From: Flagellimonas nanhaiensis
GTDB taxonomy: Bacteria; Bacteroidota; Bacteroidia; Flavobacteriales; Flavobacteriaceae
Assembly (NCBI RefSeq): GCF_003382275.1
Contig: NZ_QTJX01000001.1
Span: 806,001 to 870,000, forward strand
Reading direction: 5' to 3'
DNA length: 64,000 nt
Made by a program: the position numbers and the translations under genes. Positions within the stretch are counted from its first letter, which is position 1, and each line of letters starts with the position of its first letter. Under the pieces are notes generated by a model. The model was not told where the DNA came from, ran no database searches, and worked only from the letters and a program-made list of their open reading frames with translations. Below, in pieces: positions 36,161 through 45,370 of this stretch.

Positions 36161-37072
36161 CTAAACCGTAATGCTCACTCCTTGGGCAGAGGCGTTCTTT
36201 TTGGCATCAAAATAAAAATCGATTCGTCCTAAATTAATGCCATAGGCCCCCACTTGGTTCACCAATACGGAATCCCCATTTTTATTGATACGCACATCGG
36301 GTTTGTCCAAAAAGGTATGGGTATGGCCCCCAATGATCAAGTTGGTGTGATAGGTGTTTTGCGCCAATCGGGTGTCGCACGGTCTTTCGGGGTTCTCATA
36401 ATCATAACCCAGGTGGGAGAGGCACACGATAAGATCGCATTGCTCCTCTTCCTTAAGTTTGCGCTCCATATCCAGGGCAATTTCCATGGGGTCCAGATAT
36501 ACGGTTTCCTTGTACAAGCGTTTGGTCACCAATCCGTCCAGGGCGATTCCAAGGCCGTACACTCCAATTTTGATTCCATCAACAGAATAGATTTTGAATG
36601 GCTTTACAAAACCATCCATCACGGTATTGGAAAAATCGTAGTTGGCGGAGAGCAGTTCAAAAGTGGCATGCGGGACTTGGGCCAAGAGGCCATCCACCCC
36701 ATTGTCAAAATCGTGGTTGCCGATGGTAGAGGCATCGTACTTGAGTTTGCTCATCAGTTTAAACTCCAGTTCCCCACCATAAAAATTAAAATAGGGCGTG
36801 CCCTGAAAAATGTCCCCGGCATCAAACAGCAACGTATTCGGATTCTCATTACGGATGTTTTCCACCAAACTGGCCCTACGGGCCACCCCACCCAGATTGG
36901 CATAGCGCGAGTGCGAGCTCGGAAAAGGGTCAATATGGCTGTGCACATCGTTTGTATGTAGTATTGTAATATGTTTTCCTCCAAGGTTGGAGCACGAGCT
37001 TAGTCCAAGCCCACCAAGCCCCACTAAAGTGGAAGCGGCCACTGTGTTCGTCAAAAAATCCCTTCTCCTCAT
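36161..37072 (-). CDS. metallophosphatase, 5'-nucleotidase N-terminal domain only
   Basis: 303 residues equal to the catalytic half of UshA-type 5'-nucleotidases. Metal ligands are visible in LHTNDVHSHID, FDAGDIFQG, GNHDFDNG and IGGHTHTFLD. The N-terminus MRRRDFLTNTVAASTLVG is a twin-arginine type signal, followed by a possible lipobox LSSC, so it is exported folded with its metals. It lacks the substrate-specificity C-terminal domain, which is encoded by the gene immediately upstream with no gap. The pair probably forms one periplasmic nucleotidase that hydrolyses nucleotides for scavenging. Confidence 0.88.
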   Translation of the reverse strand: MRRRDFLTNTVAASTLVGLGGLGLSSCSNLGGKHITILHTNDVHSHIDPFPSSHSRYANLGGVARRASLVENIRNENPNTLLFDAGDIFQGTPYFNFYGGELEFKLMSKLKYDASTIGNHDFDNGVDGLLAQVPHATFELLSANYDFSNTVMDGFVKPFKIYSVDGIKIGVYGLGIALDGLVTKRLYKETVYLDPMEIALDMERKLKEEEQCDLIVCLSHLGYDYENPERPCDTRLAQNTYHTNLIIGGHTHTFLDKPDVRINKNGDSVLVNQVGAYGINLGRIDFYFDAKKNASAQGVSITV

Positions 37073-37840
37073 CTATTGTAATTGTATAAATCTATCATCC
37101 ACTTTGGCGGTCAGGGTATCCACTTTTCTAAAATGGTCAATAATGGCATTTCGTAAAAGGTAACCCGTATCCGTTGTGGAAATAATCTCGTTAAAAAAAC
37201 CAATGCTGGGACCGCCCTGTACCAAATAGTCCGATGTGGCCACAAAATAGGTGCGGTTTTCATCAAAAGGCTTCCCCTGTATGTTTACCGATTCCAATCC
37301 CCCTTTTTTATCCAGAACAATTTGCATTCCAGCAATGGGGTGTACCCGGCTTGCAGAGCAAACAAAATTAATGAGCTCCCTTACCGCAGTACCGCTAAGT
37401 TCAACCACTGAGATGTAATTTTCAAAGGGCATTACTTCGTAAGCAGTTCTGGCATTGACGTTTCCTGCGGAAATAATTGAACGGATGCCTCCTCTATTAA
37501 GTACAACAAAATCCAATTCCTTACCTGTTCGTTTATTGAAAAGGGGAGTTGTTTCCCAAAGAACGATGTCGGCCATTAGGTTCCCCATAGACATATTTCG
37601 GATGCCATCATCCAATAAGAGCGATTTTGGGGCGTATGCCAAAGTGCTATCGAGAACTTGGTTGATTCTGTTCCGGTAAGGGGCAACATACGACTCAATC
37701 GAATCCACCGATTTAAGAACAGAATCTATCTGAATTTGTTGACCTTGTATTTTGGAGAGTTCTCCCTTCTCTTGTTTGCAGGAAAGCAAAAAACAAAAAG
37801 TTATAAAAATAACAATTTGTTTAATTTTTAAATCATTCAC
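37073..37840 (-). CDS. 5'-nucleotidase C-terminal domain as a separate lipoprotein
   Basis: 255 residues. A signal peptide with lipobox LLSC (about residue 21) is followed by the 5_nucleotid_C domain (about 45-250) with FVVLNRGGIRSIISAG, EVMPFENYISVVELSG and FVATSDYLVQGG. This domain supplies the nucleotide-binding part of UshA-type enzymes, and here it stands before and apart from the catalytic domain. Its stop abuts the next ATG. Both products are exported, so assembly outside the cytoplasm is plausible. Confidence 0.87.
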   Translation of the reverse strand: MNDLKIKQIVIFITFCFLLSCKQEKGELSKIQGQQIQIDSVLKSVDSIESYVAPYRNRINQVLDSTLAYAPKSLLLDDGIRNMSMGNLMADIVLWETTPLFNKRTGKELDFVVLNRGGIRSIISAGNVNARTAYEVMPFENYISVVELSGTAVRELINFVCSASRVHPIAGMQIVLDKKGGLESVNIQGKPFDENRTYFVATSDYLVQGGPSIGFFNEIISTTDTGYLLRNAIIDHFRKVDTLTAKVDDRFIQLQ

Positions 37841-37877
37841 TCGGTTATCTTTGTATAAGTAATCTTGGTAGAATAAT

Positions 37878-37885
37878 TACCTTTG
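37878..37885 (+). promoter_or_regulatory. -7 box before the DUF6913-like gene and dapA
   Basis: TACCTTTG, exact TAnnTTTG, 19 bases before the ATG at 37905. A second exact box, TATCTTTG, lies at 37846-37853. Either could start transcription. Confidence 0.5.
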
Positions 37886-37904
37886 TAAAAATGCACAAAA
37901 AAAT

Positions 37905-38438
37905 ATGTTTTTCAAGGGGCTCCAAGATAAATTTAAAGTTAAATCGGGTCAAAAATTTTTACAGGAGGAAATGCAAAAACCTCCTACAGAAGTGACCAGG
38001 GAGAAAGGAGTCAGTAGTATTGGTTGTATAGTTGATGTAGACAGTTTTCAGAATGCAGAGGTGTTTTATGACCTAATTGATGAGTATTCCTTAAGGCCCA
38101 ATGCCATAAAAATCATTGGCTATAAAAGGGAGTATGATAAAAACTCTCCATATGCCATTCAGATTTATTCCGATAAGGACCTTGGATGGAAAGGGGAGAT
38201 AGAGAATGGTTATGTGTTGGAGTTTTTGGGTAGGGAATACGATATGTTGATCAATTATTATGACCAGGACAATTTAATGATGAAGTTGCTGTCCGTTAAG
38301 ACGCAAGCAAGAATAAAAGTTGGTTTGGGTGCATTGGACCCAAAAATCAACGATTTGATTCTGAACACTCCGTTAAACGATTTTGCTTTGTTCAAAAGTG
38401 AACTTAAGAAGTATTTAAAAGTGTTAAACGAGCTGTAA
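37905..38438 (+). CDS. conserved flavobacterial protein (DUF6913-like)
   Basis: 177 residues, cytoplasmic, no catalytic motif seen. Features: basic N-terminus ([16 protein letters not shown]), [31 protein letters not shown], and a C-terminal [20 protein letters not shown]. Proteins like this usually precede dapA in Flavobacteriia; I believe the family is DUF6913. The stop overlaps the dapA start by one base (TAATG). The function is unknown. Confidence 0.72.
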   Translation: MFFKGLQDKFKVKSGQKFLQEEMQKPPTEVTREKGVSSIGCIVDVDSFQNAEVFYDLIDEYSLRPNAIKIIGYKREYDKNSPYAIQIYSDKDLGWKGEIENGYVLEFLGREYDMLINYYDQDNLMMKLLSVKTQARIKVGLGALDPKINDLILNTPLNDFALFKSELKKYLKVLNEL

Positions 38439-39328
38439 TGAAGAATTTAATGGGTACTGGAGTAGCCCTTGTTACTCCCTTTGGACAAGATAATTCTGTT
38501 GATGTAGGCGCACTGGAGCGAGTTGCGGAATACTGCATTAGTGGGGGAGTGGATTATTTGGTAGTTCTGGGAACTACAGCCGAATCGGTTACGCTTACCA
38601 AAACAGAGAAGCAGCAGGTCATGGAGACGGTAATCGCTACCAACAAAGGGAGATTGCCTTTAGTCCTTGGTGTTGGAGGAAATAACACTGCCGCCATAAT
38701 CGAAGAACTCAAATCGTTGGACCTGTCCGAGTTCGAAGCTATATTGTCCGTTTCACCTTACTACAATAAACCCACCCAAGAGGGCATCTATCAACATTTT
38801 ATGACAATTGCTGAGGTGGCGCCGAAACCCATTATTTTGTACAACGTACCATCGCGGACCGGGAGCAATGTGCTTCCAGAGACCACTTTAAGGTTGGCAA
38901 ATGATTCTAAAAACATTGTTGCGATCAAAGAAGCTTCGGGAGATATCAATCAAATTGCCGAAATCATCAATTCTGCACCAGGGGATTTTCTGATAATTTC
39001 AGGAGACGATTTCACAGCGCTGCCCACAGTAATGGCTGGTGGTGCTGGAGTAATATCAGTTTTGGGACAAGGACTTCCTGAAGCATTTTCCAAAATGATT
39101 TCTCTAGGCCTTAAGAATGAGGAAGATCAAGCACAGAAGATACATGATGAATTATTGCCATTGATGCAACTCATTTTTGAGGAGGGCAATCCAGCTGGAA
39201 TCAAAAGTATTTTTGAGAACATCGGCCTTGCCAGCGCCAAAGTAAGACTACCTTTGGTAGAAGCTTCCCCAAAATTGAAGAACAAGATTGGAACCTTTCT
39301 GGAATCTTTGGAAAAAGCCCACGCCTAA
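38438..39328 (+). CDS. dapA: 4-hydroxy-tetrahydrodipicolinate synthase
   Basis: Condenses pyruvate with aspartate semialdehyde at the branch point to lysine and meso-diaminopimelate. TIM-barrel protein of 296 residues: [17 protein letters not shown] start, [15 protein letters not shown], catalytic Tyr in [11 protein letters not shown] (about 138) and Schiff-base Lys in [11 protein letters not shown] (about 165). Complete. Coupled to the upstream gene; bamD follows after about 100 bases with its own -7 box. Confidence 0.97.
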   Translation: MKNLMGTGVALVTPFGQDNSVDVGALERVAEYCISGGVDYLVVLGTTAESVTLTKTEKQQVMETVIATNKGRLPLVLGVGGNNTAAIIEELKSLDLSEFEAILSVSPYYNKPTQEGIYQHFMTIAEVAPKPIILYNVPSRTGSNVLPETTLRLANDSKNIVAIKEASGDINQIAEIINSAPGDFLIISGDDFTALPTVMAGGAGVISVLGQGLPEAFSKMISLGLKNEEDQAQKIHDELLPLMQLIFEEGNPAGIKSIFENIGLASAKVRLPLVEASPKLKNKIGTFLESLEKAHA

Positions 39329-39446
39329 ATACGTTAAATCTAGGCCAAAAGCTTGGATTGGGGTCAATAATACCATTACTTTTGGGGGGATAAATCTATT
39401 TTTTAAATCCGTTCATTATCACTAATTTTGCAAAATGTTTTTGAAA

Positions 39447-40271
39447 ATGAGGCAGATTCTCCTGTTATCCTTCTCGGTTGTTATTCTTTCATCCTGTAGT
39501 GAGTATCAAAAAGTACTCAAGAATGAAGATGTCAAAGCTAAATACGATTTGGCCGAAAAATACTATGATGAAGGTGATTACAAAAGAGCAAAGCGATTGT
39601 TTGAGCAGATCGCTCCAAAATATGTTGGTCGACCTCAAGGAGAACGGGTCATGTTTTTCTTTGCCAATAGTTATTTCCAAACTGGAGACTATTACCTTTC
39701 AGGATATCAATTTGAACGTTTCATGAAATCTTATCCCAAAAGTGATAAGATTCAGGAGGCAAGCTTCCTAGGTGCAAAGAGTTATTATGAGCTTTCACCT
39801 GCATATTCTCTAGATCAAACAGATACGGACAAGGCATTGGCAAAACTGCAGACCTTCATCAATACGTATCCAGAATCAGAATATTTTGAAGAAGCCAATT
39901 CCATGGCAAGGGAATTGACCACGAAAAAAGAAAAGAAGCAAATAGAGATTGCCAAGCAGTTCAACAAGTTGGGTGAGTTCAACTATCCGATTTTGATTTC
40001 TGCCATTAAGGCCCTCGACAATTTCATTTCGGACAATCCTGGTTCTGTTTATAGGGAAGAAGCTCTATATTACCGCATTGAGGCAGCTACCAACTTGGCG
40101 CTGAACAGTACGGAGAAAAGAAGAAAGGAACGTCTGGAGGAAGCATTGAGCTCGTACAATAATTTGTACCGTTATTTTCCCGATACAAAGTTTAAGAAGA
40201 AAGCGGATAACCTATCCGAAAAAATTCAAAAGGAATTGAGTGACTACAACACCACCTCAGATTCCAAATAA
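39447..40271 (+). CDS. bamD: outer membrane protein assembly factor BamD
   Basis: Essential lipoprotein of the BAM complex that helps BamA insert beta-barrel proteins. Signal peptide with lipobox LSSC (about residue 17 from this start), then TPR repeats (KYDLAEKYYDEGDYKRAKRL, FANSYFQTGDYYLSGYQF, DKALAKLQTFINTYPESEYF). I chose ATG 39447 because a TAATTTTG -7 box at 39423-39430 would place the transcript start at or after the alternative ATG at 39435. First gene of the conserved run bamD-rpoZ-coaBC-porD-recN. Confidence 0.95.
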   Translation: MRQILLLSFSVVILSSCSEYQKVLKNEDVKAKYDLAEKYYDEGDYKRAKRLFEQIAPKYVGRPQGERVMFFFANSYFQTGDYYLSGYQFERFMKSYPKSDKIQEASFLGAKSYYELSPAYSLDQTDTDKALAKLQTFINTYPESEYFEEANSMARELTTKKEKKQIEIAKQFNKLGEFNYPILISAIKALDNFISDNPGSVYREEALYYRIEAATNLALNSTEKRRKERLEEALSSYNNLYRYFPDTKFKKKADNLSEKIQKELSDYNTTSDSK

Positions 40272-40296
40272 AAGTTTTAAAGTAGACAATAAGCAT

Positions 40297-40623
40297 ATGC
40301 AAGATTTGAAAAACACCAAAGCGCCAGTTTCTACAGTTACCCACAACAGAAACGAGTTTGATGAAAAAACAGATAACATCTATGAGGCGATTTCAATTGC
40401 TTCAAAGCGCGCCATACAGATCAATTCCGAAATAAAGAAGGAGTTGTTGGAGAAGTTGGAAGAATTTGCAACTTATAGCGATAGCTTGGAGGAAGTTTTT
40501 GAGAACAAGGAGCAGATTGAAGTATCCAAGTTTTATGAAAAATTGCCCAAGCCACATGCTTTGGCAGTATTGGAGTGGCTAGAGGACAAAATCTACTATA
40601 GGAATACCGAGAAAGACGCCTAA
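40297..40623 (+). CDS. rpoZ: RNA polymerase omega subunit, Bacteroidota type
   Basis: 108 residues of the Rpb6/omega family in the divergent Bacteroidota form. The conserved segment is NIYEAISIASKRAIQINSEI, followed by an acidic C-terminal half. The position between bamD and coaBC is standard for this phylum and supports the call. ATG 40297 gives the family start MQDLKNTKAP; an in-frame ATG at 40240 lies inside bamD. Confidence 0.88.
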   Translation: MQDLKNTKAPVSTVTHNRNEFDEKTDNIYEAISIASKRAIQINSEIKKELLEKLEEFATYSDSLEEVFENKEQIEVSKFYEKLPKPHALAVLEWLEDKIYYRNTEKDA

Positions 40624-40625
40624 AT

Positions 40626-41831
40626 ATGTTGAGCGGTAAAAATATTCTTTTGGGCATTACCGGGGGAATTGCCGCTTACAAGACCACTTTTTTGGTCAGG
40701 CTTTTGATAAAAGCTGGTGCGGAGGTCAAAGTTGTTATGACCCAAAGTGCCAGCTCTTTTGTTTCTCCACTTACACTTTCCGCGCTGTCCAAGAATCCAG
40801 CTTTGTTGGATTTTATCAATGAAGAAGATGGGAGTCTGTCGTGGAACAATCACGTAGAACTTGGGTTATGGGCAGACATCATGATTATTGCTCCCGCTAC
40901 CGCCAATACACTTTCCAAAATGGGAAATGGTATTTGCGACAACCTGTTGATGGCGGTATACCTTTCTGCCAAATGTCCGGTTTACTTTGCTCCAGCCATG
41001 GATTTGGATATGTACCAACATCCTACCACCAAGAGTTCCATTGCAAAACTGGAGTCCTTTGGCAACATTATGATTCCCCCAGAATCAGGTGAGTTGGCAA
41101 GTGGCCTTCATGGAGAAGGACGTATGGCAGAACCAGAGACCATTGTAAACATTATCAAAGAAGACCTGTCGGACCAACTTCCCTTAAAAGGGAAAAAGGT
41201 TCTTATTACCGCTGGACCTACCCATGAAGCAATTGACCCCGTTCGTTTTCTTGGAAACCGTTCTTCCGGAACCATGGGTTTTGAACTTGCGGAAAAGGCC
41301 GCTGACCTGGGAGCCCAAGTGATTCTCATAGCTGGTCCAACCAACTTGACAACGGAACATGGAAATATAGAGCTGAAAAGAATTGTCTCAGCGCAAGAAA
41401 TGTATGAAGCTTGCCACGAGAATTATTCGGATGTGGATGTGGCCATAAGTGCAGCTGCGGTGGCCGATTACCGACCTAAACACGCATCCTCAGAAAAAAT
41501 CAAGAAAAAAGAAGGTGACCTGAATCTTGAACTAGAGCGAAACCCTGACATATTAAAATCCTTGGGCGAAAAAAAGACAAAACAATTTCTAGTTGGATTT
41601 GCCCTGGAGACCCAAAATGAAATTGAAAATGCCACTGGGAAGCTCAAACGCAAAAATTTGGATGCCATAGTTCTAAATTCCTTAAAGGATGAAGGTGCGG
41701 GATTTGGCAAGGGGACCAATAAAATCACTTTCATTGATAAGAATTTGGACATAAAAACGTTTGCATTGAAGACGAAGTCCGAAGTGGCTTCGGATATTTG
41801 GGAAGAAATTATCTCCAGGATTCATGCGTAA
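40626..41831 (+). CDS. coaBC: bifunctional phosphopantothenoylcysteine decarboxylase/phosphopantothenate-cysteine ligase
   Basis: Two steps of coenzyme A synthesis. The N-terminal flavoprotein CoaC (1-185) shows GITGGIAAYKTTFLVRLLI, IIAPATANTLSKMGNGICDN and PAMDLDMY. The C-terminal CoaB (190-401) shows ITAGPTHEAIDPVRFLGN, RSSGTMGFELA and ISAAAVADYRP. Complete at 401 residues. It starts 2 bases after rpoZ and overlaps the PorD gene by 8 bases. coaE, the last step of the pathway, is at 47.3 kb. Confidence 0.97.
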   Translation: MLSGKNILLGITGGIAAYKTTFLVRLLIKAGAEVKVVMTQSASSFVSPLTLSALSKNPALLDFINEEDGSLSWNNHVELGLWADIMIIAPATANTLSKMGNGICDNLLMAVYLSAKCPVYFAPAMDLDMYQHPTTKSSIAKLESFGNIMIPPESGELASGLHGEGRMAEPETIVNIIKEDLSDQLPLKGKKVLITAGPTHEAIDPVRFLGNRSSGTMGFELAEKAADLGAQVILIAGPTNLTTEHGNIELKRIVSAQEMYEACHENYSDVDVAISAAAVADYRPKHASSEKIKKKEGDLNLELERNPDILKSLGEKKTKQFLVGFALETQNEIENATGKLKRKNLDAIVLNSLKDEGAGFGKGTNKITFIDKNLDIKTFALKTKSEVASDIWEEIISRIHA

Positions 41832-42714
41832 ACTCATATTGCTCCTTTTTTTATGTGCTCTGCCCATCACTATTTTGGCACAAGAGCTTAATTGCCTGGT
41901 CACTGTCAATTCCGATCAGGTAAGCCAGACCAACCAGCAGATATTTAAAACTTTGGAGCGGTCTCTGAACGATTTTGTCAATAAAAACAAATGGACAAAC
42001 AGGGTGTACCGAGAAAATGAACGTGTTAATGCCAGGATGTTCATTACCGTAACCCAGTATGAATCGGATAGATTCGAGGCTAATATCCAAATTCAATCTT
42101 CCAGACCGGTTTTCAATACTTCCTACGAAAGTCCGGTGTTCAATTATAAGGACAATGCGTTCAACTTCCAATATCAAGAATTTCAACCTTTGGTATACAA
42201 CGAAAATGTTTTTGATTCCAACTTGGTCGGCGTTATTTCGTACTACGTTTATATTATTCTAGGGTTGGATGCAGATACATTTTCGCTTGAAGGGGGAGAT
42301 GACCTGTTCAGAAAGGCACAAAATATTGTTACGCAGGCTCAAAGTTCCAATTTTACCGGTTGGAGTCAGCAGACCGGAGAGCGTACCAGATTTGAACTTG
42401 TAGATAATCTGCTCAGTAACTCTTTTAGGGAATATCGGATAGCCATGTACAATTACCATAGGAAAGGATTGGATGTACTTGGTGATAACAACAGTACCGG
42501 AAAGCAGATAATAGCCGGAAGCATGAGACTGTTTGAGACCTTGATCAACCGTAGGCCCAATGCATTTTTAATTCAGACTTTTTTTGATGCCAAGGCCGAG
42601 GAAATCCAAAACATTTTCTCTGACGGACCTAAAATTGACATTGTTAGGCTCAAGGAAACCCTGAACAAAGTGGCCCCATTTTATTCCAATACCTGGAACG
42701 AGATAAATTACTAG
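41824..42714 (+). CDS. porD: PorD family protein (DUF4835)
   Basis: 296 residues with a signal peptide ending ILAQ (about 20), so it is exported. The family DUF4835 is also named PorD and listed with type IX secretion or gliding components in Bacteroidota; its molecular role is not settled. Characteristic segments: ELNCLVTVNSDQV, FNYKDNAFNFQYQEFQPLVY, SYYVYIILGLDADTFS, GGDDLFRKAQNIVTQAQ. The location between coaBC and recN is conserved in the phylum. Confidence 0.88.
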   Translation: MRKLILLLFLCALPITILAQELNCLVTVNSDQVSQTNQQIFKTLERSLNDFVNKNKWTNRVYRENERVNARMFITVTQYESDRFEANIQIQSSRPVFNTSYESPVFNYKDNAFNFQYQEFQPLVYNENVFDSNLVGVISYYVYIILGLDADTFSLEGGDDLFRKAQNIVTQAQSSNFTGWSQQTGERTRFELVDNLLSNSFREYRIAMYNYHRKGLDVLGDNNSTGKQIIAGSMRLFETLINRRPNAFLIQTFFDAKAEEIQNIFSDGPKIDIVRLKETLNKVAPFYSNTWNEINY

Positions 42715-42760
42715 CCAAATTCTCCAAAGAGATTTATCTTTACGGAGAAAATCTTCGGCA

Positions 42761-44413
42761 TTGCTAACAAATCTTTCCATTAAGAACTACGCATTGATTG
42801 ATGACGTGAACGTACGCTTCTCGGATGGTTTTACGACCATTACTGGGGAGACCGGTGCCGGAAAATCAATTTTGCTAGGAGGACTTTCCATGGTCCTCGG
42901 AAAGCGTGCAGACCTTACCTCTTTAAAAGACAAGACTCAAAAATGCATTATTGAGTCTGAATTTGAGATTTCAAAATACGATCTAAGCAAATTTTTTGAA
43001 GAAAACGACCTTGACTATGAGTCGGCTACCATTCTTCGTAGAGAAATCCTTCCCAGTGGAAAATCAAGGGCATTTGTCAATGATACCCCAGTGACGTTGG
43101 ATGTGCTTAAAAAACTGGGAGATCAATTGGTGGATGTGCATTCCCAACATCAGACCCTTCAGCTCACGGAAAACGATTTTCAGCTAAAGGTTGTGGATGC
43201 CTTGGCGGACAATGCCAAAAACTTGACGAGCTACAAGTCCTTGTTAAATGAGAACAAAATAGCTCAAACAGAATTGCAGGAACTTTTGGATTTTCAAGCT
43301 AATGCCGATCGCGAACACGATTACAATACCTTTTTGCTCCAAGAGCTGGAAGCAACTCCTTTAAAAGAAGGTGTGCAAGAAGAATTGGAAACCGAATACG
43401 AGCAACTGAACAATGTAGAGGAGATAATGGGGCAGTTGGGCACAGGCTACCAATTGTTGAATGAAGACCAATTGGGTATTTTGGCACGACTGGCCGACCT
43501 GAGACGTAATTTGCAGAGTTTAACCGACTTTGGACCTTCTTATGAAGCGTTGAACAATAGAATAGAATCTGTTTTCATTGAAATTGATGACATAGCCTCC
43601 GAGCTTGAACGCTTAAAGGATGGAGTGGAGGCTGACCCAAGGAGGCTGGAGACCATAAACGGGCAACTACAGCAGCTATATGACTTGCAAAAGAAGCACC
43701 ATGTCGCCACGGTTGAGGAACTTATCAAGATAAAGGACGATCTATCCAAAAAAGTTGAGACCGTAGCCAATATTGAAGCCAAAATTGAGCAAAAGAACGA
43801 GGAGGTTTCACTACTTGTGGAAAAACTTGAGAAATGGGCAGGAAAAATTCGGAGTGCAAGAAATGCGGTCATTCCCAAACTAAAGAGTATGCTGCAGGAG
43901 AATTTGTATGCATTGGGGATGCCTTCGGCAAGTTTTAAAATCGAGGTTAATCCCTCGGAAACTTTTAAATCCAATGGAAAGGATGACCTGATTTTTTTAT
44001 TCTCTGCGAACAAGGGGTCGGATTTTGGAGAGCTTAAGAAAGTAGCTTCTGGAGGTGAACTGTCCAGAATAATGCTGACCATCAAGTCAATTTTAGCTTC
44101 TTACGAACAACTGCCCACCATGATGTTTGACGAGATTGATACAGGGGTTTCGGGTGAGATTTCCAATCGAATGGGCGAGATTATGCAGCAAATGAGCAAC
44201 ACCATGCAGGTATTTTCCATTACCCATTTGCCTCAAGTGGCCTCAAAAGGTCAGCATCAATTTAAGGTTTACAAGGAAGAGAGTGAACTTGGGACCAGCA
44301 CTCTGATGAGAAAATTAAATGAAAATGAGCGGGTACAGGAATTGGCAGAAATGTTGGGAGGGAAGACCTTGTCTGAATCGGCAATGGCCCATGCACGTCA
44401 ATTACTTCAATAG
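42761..44413 (+). CDS. recN: DNA repair protein RecN
   Basis: SMC-like ATPase that acts at DNA double-strand breaks. Walker A GETGAGKSILLGG near residue 30, central coiled coils (about 150-370), ABC signature VASGGELSRIMLTIKS and Walker B PTMMFDEIDTGVSG near 465. 550 residues. The start codon appears to be TTG at 42761: it yields the standard LTNLSIKNYALID N-terminus, and there is no ATG between it and a -7-like TATCTTTA at 42735-42742. Last gene of the bamD run. Confidence 0.96.
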   Translation: MLTNLSIKNYALIDDVNVRFSDGFTTITGETGAGKSILLGGLSMVLGKRADLTSLKDKTQKCIIESEFEISKYDLSKFFEENDLDYESATILRREILPSGKSRAFVNDTPVTLDVLKKLGDQLVDVHSQHQTLQLTENDFQLKVVDALADNAKNLTSYKSLLNENKIAQTELQELLDFQANADREHDYNTFLLQELEATPLKEGVQEELETEYEQLNNVEEIMGQLGTGYQLLNEDQLGILARLADLRRNLQSLTDFGPSYEALNNRIESVFIEIDDIASELERLKDGVEADPRRLETINGQLQQLYDLQKKHHVATVEELIKIKDDLSKKVETVANIEAKIEQKNEEVSLLVEKLEKWAGKIRSARNAVIPKLKSMLQENLYALGMPSASFKIEVNPSETFKSNGKDDLIFLFSANKGSDFGELKKVASGGELSRIMLTIKSILASYEQLPTMMFDEIDTGVSGEISNRMGEIMQQMSNTMQVFSITHLPQVASKGQHQFKVYKEESELGTSTLMRKLNENERVQELAEMLGGKTLSESAMAHARQLLQ

Positions 44414-44468
44414 TTAGTAGGTAAAAATCATAGAGTCCACAAATACTAAAAACTTTAAATAGAATAAA

Positions 44469-44476
44469 TATCTTTG
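44469..44476 (+). promoter_or_regulatory. -7 box of fabI
   Basis: TATCTTTG, exact TAnnTTTG, 28 bases before the fabI ATG. Confidence 0.5.
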
Positions 44477-44504
44477 TCGCACAATCAACAATAGAATAAA
44501 AACT

Positions 44505-45317
44505 ATGGCATATAATCTTTTAAAAGGAAAGAAAGGAATCATTTTTGGAGCTCTGGATGAGAATTCCATCGCATGGAAAACAGCTGAACGTGTACATGAA
44601 GAAGGAGGCACGTTTGTGTTGACGAATGCACCTATTGCTATGAGAATGGGTCAAATAAAAGATTTGGCAGCCAAGACCAATTCAGAGATAATTCCTGCCG
44701 ATGCTACCAAAGAAGAGGATTTAGAGAATTTGGTTAATCAGGCCATGGAAATATTGGGCGGAAAACTGGATTTTGTCCTTCATTCCATAGGAATGTCCGT
44801 CAATGTAAGAAAGGGTAGGGCCTACACGGATGAGAATTATGATTTCACTGCAAAAGGATGGGACGTTTCCGCACTCTCTTTTCATAAGGTAATGCAAACA
44901 CTATACAAGGCAGAGGCTATGAATGAATGGGGAAGCATTGTAGCGCTTACTTATATGGCGGCCCAACGTACTTTCCCAGATTACAATGACATGGCAGATA
45001 ACAAGGCTTATTTGGAATCTGTGGCCAGAAGTTTTGGATATTTCTTTGGCAAGGAAAGAAAAGTAAGGGTAAATACTATTTCTCAATCCCCAACTCCAAC
45101 CACAGCAGGTCAGGGTGTTAAAGGATTTGATGGGTTTATCAATTATGCCGAAAAGATGTCTCCTTTGGGCAATGCAACTGCGGACGACTGTGCCGATTAC
45201 ACGGTGAGCTTGTTCTCGGACTTGACCAAAAAAGTAACCATGCAGAACCTTTTCCATGACGGTGGGTTCTCTAACACGGGGGTCAGTCAAGAAGTCATTG
45301 ATGAATTTGCTCCCTAA
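44505..45317 (+). CDS. fabI: enoyl-[acyl-carrier-protein] reductase
   Basis: NAD(P)H-dependent reductase of the last step in each fatty-acid elongation cycle. Short-chain dehydrogenase fold of 270 residues with the FabI-type nucleotide site KKGIIFGALDENSIAWKTAE, FVLHSIGMS, and catalytic residues in TYMAAQRTFPDYNDMADNKA (Tyr-x9-Tyr-x6-Lys arrangement). Own promoter and terminator, so a single-gene unit. Confidence 0.97.
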   Translation: MAYNLLKGKKGIIFGALDENSIAWKTAERVHEEGGTFVLTNAPIAMRMGQIKDLAAKTNSEIIPADATKEEDLENLVNQAMEILGGKLDFVLHSIGMSVNVRKGRAYTDENYDFTAKGWDVSALSFHKVMQTLYKAEAMNEWGSIVALTYMAAQRTFPDYNDMADNKAYLESVARSFGYFFGKERKVRVNTISQSPTPTTAGQGVKGFDGFINYAEKMSPLGNATADDCADYTVSLFSDLTKKVTMQNLFHDGGFSNTGVSQEVIDEFAP

Positions 45318-45337
45318 TTTTAAGAAATGTATAAACG

Positions 45338-45364
45338 AGCCATCCTTATTGGATGGCTTTTCTA
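45338..45364 (+). terminator. fabI terminator
   Basis: Stem AGCCATCC / GGATGGCT with a 5-base loop, then T4CT. It precedes the glycosyltransferase ATG at 45371 and excludes an in-frame start at 45353. Confidence 0.75.
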
Positions 45365-45370
45365 TTTAAA

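Noticed and set aside
36254..36961. 235-codon open frame opposite the metallophosphatase gene
   Set aside because: Antisense shadow of a gene with intact metal-binding motifs; no recognisable domain.
43540..44085. 181-codon open frame opposite recN
   Set aside because: Antisense shadow; low-complexity Ser-rich translation.
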